DNA from: Schlegelella aquatica
Lineage (GTDB): Bacteria; Pseudomonadota; Gammaproteobacteria; Burkholderiales; Burkholderiaceae_C
Direction of reading: 5' to 3'
NCBI RefSeq assembly: GCF_026013905.1
Contig: NZ_CP110257.1
Location: 868,001-932,000 of the forward strand
Length of the DNA: 64,000 nt
Below the pieces are notes generated by a model, which ran no database searches, was not told the DNA's origin, and was given only the letters and a program-made list of their open reading frames with translations. The translations under genes were made by a program, and so were the position numbers. Shown in pieces: positions 56,765 to 64,000 of this stretch; position 1 is the first letter of the stretch; the number at the start of each line of letters is the position of its first letter.

Positions 56765-57778
56765 TCAGGCTTGCATCTCGAGGTGGTAGCTCGTGACGCG
56801 CTCGACCTCGTTCTTCGAGCCGAGGATCACCGAGACGCGCTCGTGCAGCTTCGTCGGCTGGAGGTCGAGAATGCGTTGCAGGCCGTTGGTGGCCGCGCCG
56901 CCCGCCTGCTCGACGATGAAGCTCATCGGGTTGGCCTCGTACATGAGGCGCAGCTTGCCCGGCTTGTCGGGTTCGCGCTTGTCCCAGGGGTACATGAAGA
57001 TGCCGCCGCGGGTGAGGATGCGGTGCACGTCTGCCACCATCGAGGCCACCCAGCGCATGTTGAAGTCCTTGCCGCGCGGGCCCTCCTTGCCGGCCAGGCA
57101 TTCGTCGATGTAGCGGCGCACCGGAGGGGCCCAGTGGCGCATGTTGCTCATGTTGATCGCGAATTCCTTGGTGTCGGCGGGGATCTGCACGTTCTCGTTC
57201 GTGAGCACCCAGGAGCCCTGTTCGCGGTCCAGCGTGAACATCGCCACGCCGTCGCCCACCGTAAGCACCAGGGTCGTCTGCGGGCCGTAGATGCAGTAGC
57301 CGGCGGCCGCCTGCTGCGAGCCCGGTTGCAGGAAGTCCTGCTCGCTCACGCCCGTCTGCTCGCCCGGCTTCTTCAGTACGGAGAAGATGGTGCCGATGCT
57401 CACGTTCACGTCGATGTTGGACGAGCCGTCGAGCGGGTCGAACAGCAGCAGGTACTCGCCCTGGGGGAAGCGGTTGGGGACCACGTAGATGCCGTCCATC
57501 TCCTCCGAGGCCATGGCGGCCAGGTGGCCACCCCACTCGTTGGCCTCGATCAGCACCTCGTTGGCGATCACGTCCAGCTTCTTCTGGACCTCGCCCTGCA
57601 CGTTCTCGGTGCCTGCCGAGCCCAGCACGTCGCCCAAGGCGCCCTTGTTGACGCTGATGGCGATGCGCTTGCAGGCGCGCGCGACCACTTCGATCAGCAG
57701 GCGCAACTGCGCGGGGATGTGCCCGTGCATGCGCTGCTGCTCGACCAGGTACTGGGTGAGGCTGACGCGTTTGCTCAT
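56765..57778 (-). CDS. fbp: Class I fructose-1,6-bisphosphatase
   Basis: 337 residues, standard length. Metal-site motif [20 protein letters not shown] is complete, and the sugar-phosphate region RYIDECLAG and [15 protein letters not shown] fits FBPase class I. It converts fructose-1,6-bisphosphate to fructose-6-phosphate in gluconeogenesis or the Calvin cycle; no other Calvin genes are in view. The ATG with GAGGAG upstream was chosen. It lies 27 bases after pepN on the same strand. Confidence 0.96.
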   Translation of the reverse strand: MSKRVSLTQYLVEQQRMHGHIPAQLRLLIEVVARACKRIAISVNKGALGDVLGSAGTENVQGEVQKKLDVIANEVLIEANEWGGHLAAMASEEMDGIYVVPNRFPQGEYLLLFDPLDGSSNIDVNVSIGTIFSVLKKPGEQTGVSEQDFLQPGSQQAAAGYCIYGPQTTLVLTVGDGVAMFTLDREQGSWVLTNENVQIPADTKEFAINMSNMRHWAPPVRRYIDECLAGKEGPRGKDFNMRWVASMVADVHRILTRGGIFMYPWDKREPDKPGKLRLMYEANPMSFIVEQAGGAATNGLQRILDLQPTKLHERVSVILGSKNEVERVTSYHLEMQA

Positions 57779-57805
57779 GGACAACTCCTCAAGTTCAAGA
57801 AACCG

Positions 57806-60478
57806 TCATTCGGCCAGCGCGCGCGTCACGATCTCGCGCACGTCGTCGCTGAGCTCGGCCTTGGCCGCGACGCGGGCGATCGCCTCGCGGGCGGCGCTGC
57901 GGTAGGGCTCGGCCAACTGCTTCCAGCGGTCCAGCGCACGCGCCAGGCGGGCCGCCAGTTGCGGGTTGATCGCATCCAGCTCGAGCACGCGGTCGGCCCA
58001 GAAGACGTAGCCCGCGGCGTCGGCGCGGTGGAACGCGGCCGGGTTGCTGAAGCACAGCGCGTTGATCAGGCTGCGCGCGCGGTTGGGGTTGCGCAGCGAG
58101 AAGTCGGGGTGCGCCATCAGCTGCTTGACGCGCGTGAACACGCGGCCCTCCTTCTCGGGGGCCGTGGCCTGCAGGGCGAACCATTTGTCGATGACGAGCG
58201 CTTCGTCCTTGAACATTTGATGGAAGCGCTCCAGCGCCACCTCGGCGAGGTCGTGGTGCGCGCCGACCAGGGCCGCCAGCGCTCCCAGCCGGTCGGTCAT
58301 GTTGGTCGCGTCCTTGAAGCGCTGGTAGGCCTTGCCCGGCCACACGGGCAGGTTCTTCTCGGCGGCGGCCAGGCACAAGTAGCCAAGCGCCAGGTTGGCC
58401 AGCGCCCGTCGGCCCGCCTGCCCCGGCTCGGGCGAGTAGCCGCCTTGCACCTGGTGGTGCTCGAAGGCCCACTCCCAGTCCGCGTGCAGGCACTGCGCCA
58501 GTTGCAGCCGCATCGTCTCGCGTACCGTGTGGATGCGCTGGGGGTCCACCTGCTCCAGTTGCTCGGCGATGTAGCTCTCGCTCGGCAACGTGAGTACCAG
58601 CTCCTTGAACGCTGGATCGAGCGCAGGGTGGTGCAGTACCGCCTTCATCGCGTCGAGGAAGGGCTCGTCCAGGTGCAGGCGGCCGTCGCCCTTGATCGCG
58701 GCGAGCAGGCGGTTCAGCGCGAGGCGCTGGCCGGCCTCCCAGCGGTTGAACGGGTCGCAGTCGTGGGCGAGCAGGATCAAGAGCTCCGCGTCGCTCAGCG
58801 TGTCTTCCAGGACCACGGGCGCCGAGAAGCCGCGCAGCAACGACGGCACCGGCTCCACCTCGAGCCCCACGAACTCGTAGCGCTGCGTGGCCTCGTGGAG
58901 CACCAGTACGCGGTCGGTCCCCACCGGGGCACTCTCGCCCACCAGTTGCAGCGGCAGGGGCAGGCCGTCACGGCCGATGAGGCCCATGGCCACCGGGATC
59001 ACGAAGGGCTGCTTGTCGGCCTGCCCGGGGGTGGGCGGGCAATGTTGCGAAAGCTCCAGCGTGTACGTCTGCGTCTCGGCGTTGTAGTGGCCACGCGAGG
59101 TCACACGCGGGGTGCCGGCCTGGCTGTACCAGCGCTTGAACTGCTCGAGGCGCTCGGCCAGCGGGCTGCCGGGGTTGGCGTCGGCGATCGCCTGGGCGAA
59201 GTCGTCGCAGGTCACTGCCTGGCCGTCATGGCGCTGGAAGTACAGCGTCATGCCGCGCGCGAACCCCTCGCGCCCAACCAGCGTCTGCATCATCCGCACC
59301 ACCTCGGCGCCCTTGTCGTAGACGGTGGCGGTGTAGAAGTTGTCGATCGCGACATAGCTGTCCGGCCGCACCGGGTGCGCCATCGGGCCCGCATCTTCCG
59401 GGAACTGGTGCTGCCGCAGCAGGCGCACGTCGTCGATGCGCTTGACTGCGCGCGCCGAGGGGCTGCCAGCCAGGTCCTGGCTGAACTCCTGGTCGCGGAA
59501 GACGGTCAGGCCCTCCTTCAGGCTGAGCTGGAACCAGTCGCGGCAGGTGACGCGGTTGCCCGTCCAGTTGTGGAAGTACTCGTGGCCGACCACGCTCTCG
59601 ATGCCGGAGTAGTCGGTGTCGGTCGCGGTGGCCGGGTTGGCGAGGACGTACTTGGTGTTGAAGATGTTCAACCCCTTGTTCTCCATCGCACCCATGTTGA
59701 AGTCGCTCACCGCGACGATCATGAAGCGATCCAGATCGAGCGAGAGGCCGAAGCGCGCCTCGTCCCACGCGATGGAGGCCATCAGCGAACGCATCGCGTG
59801 CTCGGTCTTGTCCAAGTCGCCGGCGCGCACGTACACCTGCAGCAGGTGCTCGCGGCCCGAGCGGGCGCGGATCTTCTGCTCGCGGCACACCAGGTTGGCC
59901 GCCACCAGCGCGAAGAGATAGCTCGGCTTGGGGAAGGGGTCGTGCCACTTGGCGTAGTGCCGGCCGCCTTCGAGGTCACCTTGCTCGATCAGGTTGCCGT
60001 TGGACAGCAGCACCGGGTACTTGGCCTTGTCGGCGCGCAGCGTGACCGTGTAGACGGACATGACGTCCGGGCGGTCCAGGAAGTAGGTGATGCGCCGAAA
60101 GCCCTGCGCCTCGCACTGCGTGAAGAAGCCGCCGCCCGAGGTGTACAGGCCCGAGAGCTGGGTGTTCTTCTCGGGCGCACAGGTGTTGCGCACCTCCAGT
60201 GTGAAGGGCGCGGGCGGCGGGTTGTCGATGACCAGGCACCCGTCCTCGTGCCGGAAGCTCACGCTCTCGCCGTTGGCGAGCACGCGCAGGAGGTTCAAGT
60301 CCTCGCCGTGCAGCTTGAGCGGCTGGGCCGGCACGGCCTCGTTGCGCTCGATCTGCATCCGGCTGGTGACGATGGTCTTGGCCGGATCGAGATCGAAGGT
60401 CAGCTCGACGGTGCGGATCCAGTAGGGCGGCGGGGCATAGTCCTCGCGCCGGATCACGACGGCAGTGGCTTCGCGCAT
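57806..60478 (-). CDS. pepN: Aminopeptidase N (M1 family)
   Basis: 890 residues, the length of E. coli-type PepN. The exopeptidase motif GAMEN is present, and the zinc site HEYFHNWTGNRVTCRDWFQL begins at His299 (HExxH, with the distal Glu in LKEGLTVFRDQE). Cytosolic enzyme removing N-terminal residues from peptides. Only four bases separate it from prfB, so the two are probably co-transcribed. Confidence 0.97.
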   Translation of the reverse strand: MREATAVVIRREDYAPPPYWIRTVELTFDLDPAKTIVTSRMQIERNEAVPAQPLKLHGEDLNLLRVLANGESVSFRHEDGCLVIDNPPPAPFTLEVRNTCAPEKNTQLSGLYTSGGGFFTQCEAQGFRRITYFLDRPDVMSVYTVTLRADKAKYPVLLSNGNLIEQGDLEGGRHYAKWHDPFPKPSYLFALVAANLVCREQKIRARSGREHLLQVYVRAGDLDKTEHAMRSLMASIAWDEARFGLSLDLDRFMIVAVSDFNMGAMENKGLNIFNTKYVLANPATATDTDYSGIESVVGHEYFHNWTGNRVTCRDWFQLSLKEGLTVFRDQEFSQDLAGSPSARAVKRIDDVRLLRQHQFPEDAGPMAHPVRPDSYVAIDNFYTATVYDKGAEVVRMMQTLVGREGFARGMTLYFQRHDGQAVTCDDFAQAIADANPGSPLAERLEQFKRWYSQAGTPRVTSRGHYNAETQTYTLELSQHCPPTPGQADKQPFVIPVAMGLIGRDGLPLPLQLVGESAPVGTDRVLVLHEATQRYEFVGLEVEPVPSLLRGFSAPVVLEDTLSDAELLILLAHDCDPFNRWEAGQRLALNRLLAAIKGDGRLHLDEPFLDAMKAVLHHPALDPAFKELVLTLPSESYIAEQLEQVDPQRIHTVRETMRLQLAQCLHADWEWAFEHHQVQGGYSPEPGQAGRRALANLALGYLCLAAAEKNLPVWPGKAYQRFKDATNMTDRLGALAALVGAHHDLAEVALERFHQMFKDEALVIDKWFALQATAPEKEGRVFTRVKQLMAHPDFSLRNPNRARSLINALCFSNPAAFHRADAAGYVFWADRVLELDAINPQLAARLARALDRWKQLAEPYRSAAREAIARVAAKAELSDDVREIVTRALAE

Positions 60479-60482
60479 GGTG

Positions 60483-61587
60483 TCACAACCCCTGTTTCAA
60501 ACTGGCCTCGATGAAGGCGTCGAGATCGCCGTCGAGCACCTTCTGCGTGTTGGAGATCTCGACGTTGGTGCGCAGGTCCTTGATGCGGCTTTGATCGAGC
60601 ACGTAGGAGCGGATCTGATGGCCCCAGCCGACGTCGGTCTTGCTGTCCTCGAGCTTCTGCTGCTCGGCCATGCGCTTGCGCATCTCGTGCTCGTAGAGCC
60701 GCGCGCGCAGCATGGCCCAGGCCTCCTCGCGGTTGCGGTGCTGCGAGCGGTCGTTCTGGCACTGCACCACGATGCCCGTCGGGATGTGCGTGAGGCGCAC
60801 CGCCGAGTCGGTCTTGTTGATGTGCTGGCCGCCCGCGCCCGAGGCCCGGAAGGTGTCGGTGCGCACGTCCGCCGGGTTGATCTCGATCTCGATCGAGTCG
60901 TCGACTTCCGGGTAGACGAACACGCTCGCAAACGAAGTGTGGCGCCCGCCCGAGGAGTCGAACGGGCTCTTGCGCACGAGGCGGTGCACGCCGGTCTCCG
61001 TGCGCAGGTAGCCGTAGGCGTAGTCGCCCTCGACCTTGATCGTCGCGCTCTTGATGCCGGCCACGTCGCCGGGCGACTCTTCCATCACCTCGGCCTTGAA
61101 GCCCTTGCGCTCGCAATATCGCAGGTACTGGCGCAGCAGCATGGCCGCCCAGTCGCAGGCCTCGGTGCCGCCCGCGCCGGCCTGGATGTCGATGAAGCAG
61201 TTGTTCGGGTCGGCCGGGTTGCTGAACATCCGGCGGAACTCGAGGTCCTCGACCTCACGGGCGAGCTTCTCGGCCTCGGCTTCGATGGCCTGCAGGCCCG
61301 CCTCATCGCCCTCGTCGCGCGCCATCTCGAAGAGCTCGCCGTTGTCCGCGAGCTCCGATTCCAGCCGCTGGATGGTCAGCACCACGGCTTCCAGCGACTT
61401 CTTCTCGCGCCCCAGTTCCTGGGCGCGCTTCGGGTCGTTCCAGACGGCCGGGTCCTCCAGCGCCGCGTTGACCTCGCTCAGACGATGGGACTTGGTCTCC
61501 CAGTCAAAGATACCTCCGTAGCTCGGCGGTGCGGGCCGCCAAGTCGGCGAGGCGAGATCCAATGGCGTTGATGCGTTCGTTGTCCAT
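60483..61587 (-). CDS. prfB: Peptide chain release factor 2 (with programmed +1 frameshift)
   Basis: Two frames joined by the RF2 autoregulatory frameshift. Frame 0 starts at the ATG at 61587, encodes 27 residues ([18 protein letters not shown]...) and ends at an in-frame TGA at 61504-61506. After a +1 shift on CTT it continues DWETK to the stop at 60483, giving about 367 residues. Stop-codon recognition motif SPF ([12 protein letters not shown]) and catalytic GGQ ([15 protein letters not shown]) are intact. RF2 reads UGA and UAA. When RF2 is scarce the internal UGA is skipped by frameshifting and more RF2 is made. Confidence 0.96.
61503..61518 (-). other. Programmed +1 ribosomal frameshift site of prfB
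   Basis: On the minus strand the site reads CGGAGGTATCTTTGAC: a Shine-Dalgarno-like GGAGG, the slippery CTT and the TGA-C stop context, as in other bacterial prfB genes. Confidence 0.95.
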
Positions 61588-61769
61588 GCGGGTGTCCTGG
61601 TGTTCGTGTCGGTATTCGGTGCGCCCGTCGGCAGGCAAAGCCAAGACCCGGGCGGCCGGCGCAGGGCCGGGAAGAGGGGGATTTTCTCACGCAGGGGCGC
61701 GCTCGCCCGTATCCGTTTTTGGCACCCGACGGCCGGGGCCGCCTCGGCGGCGCGGCCGTACGGGGCTCG

Positions 61770-62669
61770 TCAGGAGAGAAAGTCGTCCAGCAGACGCGCC
61801 AGCGCCTCGGGCTGGTCGTGGTGCAGCATGTGGCCCGCCGGGCTGAGCACCTCGCGGCGCAGGCGCGGCACCACAGCCAGGCGCGCCTCGAAGTCGGCCC
61901 TCGGGTAGCGCTCGCCCCACCATTGCGCGAGGTTCGTGCGGTCGCCTTCCACCCACAGCGTGGGGGCGGTGATGCGGCGCCAGCAGGCCAACACCTCTTC
62001 CTTGCGGTAGAGGACGGGGTTGGTGCGTTTGTGGGCCGGGTCGCCCAGGATCACCCACCGCCCGTCCTCGGCCGGCTGCGCCCAGTGCGGCGCCAGCCAG
62101 CTGGCGAACTCCGGCCGCAGCAGGGGGTTGTTCTTGCACAGCCGCTCGGCCACCGCGTCGAGCGAGTCGTAGCTGCGCAGCTCCATCGGCGTCTTCAGCT
62201 CGTCGAGCCACTTGGCGTAGCGGGCAGGGGCTTGGTCGGGCGTCGTCTCGGGCAGGCCGAAGCCCTCCAGGTTCACCAGCCGCCGTACCCGCTCGGGCCT
62301 CACGCCGGCGTAGATCATCGCGACGTTGCCGCCCATGCTGTGGCCCACCAGGTCCACCGCCTGGCCAGGAGCAAGAGCGTCCAGCAGCGCGTCCAGGTCG
62401 CCCAGGTAGTCAGGGAACCAGTAACAGTCGGCCCCAGGCGCCTGGGTGAGGCCGAAGCCGCGCCAGTCAGGCGCGATCACGTGCCGGTCCTGTGCCAGCG
62501 CGTCGACCACGAACTGGAACGAGGCCCCGACGTCCATCCAGCCGTGGAGCATCACGAGCGGCGGCTGCGCTCCCTGGGCAGCGCCCCACACCTGCACGTG
62601 ATAGCGCAACCCGCGGATGGTCCGGTACTCGCTGCGTGCAGTGCGATGGGGGGTATAGGGGCTCGTCAT
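61770..62669 (-). CDS. Alpha/beta hydrolase
   Basis: 299 residues with an alpha/beta hydrolase fold: oxyanion region LHGWMDVGASF, DWRGFGLT, nucleophile elbow VGHSMGGN with Ser111, acid near VEGDRTNL and the catalytic His in GHMLHHDQPEAL. No signal peptide. Substrate unknown; it could be an esterase, lactonase or C-C hydrolase. Six bases downstream of msbA on the same strand, so likely co-transcribed. Confidence 0.88.
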   Translation of the reverse strand: MTSPYTPHRTARSEYRTIRGLRYHVQVWGAAQGAQPPLVMLHGWMDVGASFQFVVDALAQDRHVIAPDWRGFGLTQAPGADCYWFPDYLGDLDALLDALAPGQAVDLVGHSMGGNVAMIYAGVRPERVRRLVNLEGFGLPETTPDQAPARYAKWLDELKTPMELRSYDSLDAVAERLCKNNPLLRPEFASWLAPHWAQPAEDGRWVILGDPAHKRTNPVLYRKEEVLACWRRITAPTLWVEGDRTNLAQWWGERYPRADFEARLAVVPRLRREVLSPAGHMLHHDQPEALARLLDDFLS

Positions 62670-62675
62670 TCGTGT

Positions 62676-64000
62676 TCACTCCATCGCCTGCGCGGCCACC
62701 ATACCGGCGTACAGGCCGCCGCGCTCCATCAGTTCCTTGTGCGTGCCGGCTTCCACCACGCGGCCGTCCGACATTACATAGATGCGGTCGGCATTGCGCA
62801 CCGTGCTCAACCGGTGCGCGATGAGGATCAGCGTCTTCTCGCCGTGCCATTGCTCAATGGACTGCTGGACGATGCGCTCCGACTCCGAGTCCAGCGCCGA
62901 AGTGGCCTCGTCGAACACCCAGATTCGCGCCTGTTTGTACAGCGCCCGCGCGATCGCGAGCCGCTGCCGCTGCCCGCCCGAGAGACGGCTGCCGTTGGTG
63001 CCGATCATCATGTTCACCCCCTCCGGCTGCGACTGCACGAAGTCCCAGAGGTTGGCGGCCTTCAGGCACGCCTCGATGCGCGCCATGTCCTTCGGCGCGG
63101 CGTAGGCCACGTTATCGGCCAGCGGCCCGTCGAAGAGCACGATGTCCTGCGACACCACCGCGAACTGCCGCCTCAACGAGGCCTTGCGGATCTCCGTGAT
63201 GTCGATGCCGTCGAGCGTGATCCGCCCTTCGGTGGGGGCGACAAAGCCGAGCATCGCGTTGACGATGGTCGTCTTGCCCGACCCGGAGGGCCCCACGAGG
63301 GCGATCGTCTTGCCGGCGGGGATCTCCAGCTCGAGTTGATTGAGGGCCTTGTGCTCGCTGCCGGGGTATACCACCGTCACCCTATCAAAGCGAATATCGC
63401 CCCGGCACTGGCCCGCCTCCAATTCACGTGTGCCCGTGTCCGGCTCCGGCGGCGTGTCCATCAAATCGAAGCACGCTCTGGCCCCAATCAACCCACCGAT
63501 GATTGGTTGGGTCACGTCTGTCAGGTGCCGCATCGGCGAGATGGTCATCAGCATCGCGGTGATAAACGCCACGAACTCGCCGACGGAGGTGCCTCCCCGG
63601 TTTGCGTCGATCAAGGCAAGAGTCAGGATGAGCGCAACTCCCGCACTTGCCACGACTTGGGTAAGGGGTGTCATAGTAGCGCCGGCCGCTACGCTCTTAA
63701 GCGTCATCCGACGCAGACGCTTCGCTTCCTCCGTAAATCTCTGGTGCTCAAATTCACCGGCATCAAAGGTCCGCACCACTCTCCAGGCGCGGGTGATGTC
63801 GTCCACAATGCCCACGAGCTTGATTTGGGACTCGTATGACCTACTCCCCACGGAGAGGACGCGTTTTTGCACGGTCCTCACCACGTAGCCTAGTAACGGC
63901 ATCGTCACGAGGGAAATCAGGGTCAATTTCCAGTTTAGGTAAAAAAGGTACCCGAGTAGAGCGAGGAGGGTCGTCCCATCGCGCAATATTGTTGTCAGCG
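62676..64000 (-). CDS. msbA: Lipid A/lipopolysaccharide flippase MsbA-type ABC transporter, 5' end outside window
   Basis: The visible 441 codons are the C-terminal three quarters of an exporter-type half transporter: the last transmembrane helices, then a nucleotide-binding domain with Walker A GPSGSGKTT, Q-loop VSQDIVLFDG, signature LSGGQRQRLAIARALY, Walker B WVFDEATSALD and the H-loop IAHRLST. The sequence fits MsbA, which flips core-lipid A across the inner membrane. The frame is open to the window end. Base composition drops strongly in the right-hand 400 bases while the protein remains conserved. Confidence 0.88.
   Translation of the reverse strand, partial: LTTILRDGTTLLALLGYLFYLNWKLTLISLVTMPLLGYVVRTVQKRVLSVGSRSYESQIKLVGIVDDITRAWRVVRTFDAGEFEHQRFTEEAKRLRRMTLKSVAAGATMTPLTQVVASAGVALILTLALIDANRGGTSVGEFVAFITAMLMTISPMRHLTDVTQPIIGGLIGARACFDLMDTPPEPDTGTRELEAGQCRGDIRFDRVTVVYPGSEHKALNQLELEIPAGKTIALVGPSGSGKTTIVNAMLGFVAPTEGRITLDGIDITEIRKASLRRQFAVVSQDIVLFDGPLADNVAYAAPKDMARIEACLKAANLWDFVQSQPEGVNMMIGTNGSRLSGGQRQRLAIARALYKQARIWVFDEATSALDSESERIVQQSIEQWHGEKTLILIAHRLSTVRNADRIYVMSDGRVVEAGTHKELMERGGLYAGMVAAQAME

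Overview
The window is a high-GC chromosome segment, apparently from a motile betaproteobacterium of the Burkholderiales (Rubrivivax/Leptothrix/Comamonadaceae-like). This placement is inferred from base composition, flagellar gene order, the cluster of c-di-GMP genes and the neighbouring housekeeping genes. It was not tested by any search. No insertion sequence, prophage, CRISPR array or rRNA gene is visible.

Layout. (1) 1-5234, minus strand: late flagellar genes ycgR (cut by the left edge), fliT, fliS, fliD and two tandem, nearly identical flagellin genes. (2) 5612-10558, plus strand: a three-gene set beside the flagellins that looks like a flagellin or surface glycan modification locus: a GT41 (SPINDLY/O-GlcNAc transferase-like) glycosyltransferase with TPRs, a GT2-like glycosyltransferase, and an unusual FkbM methyltransferase-HAD fusion. 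(3) 10684-18430: export and regulatory operon flhB-flhA-flhF-(flhG-like)-fliA plus a cytoplasmic chemoreceptor. (4) 18418-21270, minus strand: an AI-2E family permease, then flgN, flgM and flgA. (5) 21440-31287: the complete rod/hook operon flgBCDEFGHIJKL. (6) 31359-48087: signalling genes, namely an HDOD protein, a soluble multi-PAS HisKA_2 kinase with an ANTAR response regulator, a membrane PAS kinase on the other strand, a lone Hpt protein, and three c-di-GMP enzymes. (7) 48079-56435: a small hypothetical gene, tRNA-Ser(UGA), apaH, a CNNM/CBS transporter gene, and a hybrid kinase/CheR-like/receiver-kinase operon. (8) 56547-64000, minus strand: tRNA-Thr(CGU) with a terminator, fbp, pepN, prfB (with its programmed +1 frameshift), an alpha/beta hydrolase and msbA (cut by the right edge).

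How it fits together. FliA (sigma-28) and its antagonist FlgM are both encoded here. Five sites fit YTMAAG-N14/15-KYCGATAW and look like sigma-28 promoters. They precede fliS, fliD, the upstream flagellin, flgMN and, 18 kb away from the flagellar genes, a PAS/GAF/GGDEF/EAL gene at 44227. The last one suggests that c-di-GMP turnover is built into the late flagellar programme. The PilZ-type brake YcgR at the left end is the obvious receiver of that signal. The most unusual items are the FkbM-HAD fusion with a C-terminal region I cannot name, an flhG-position protein with no P-loop, a perfect inverted repeat running into the flhB start codon, and a sharp fall in GC content inside msbA at the right edge.
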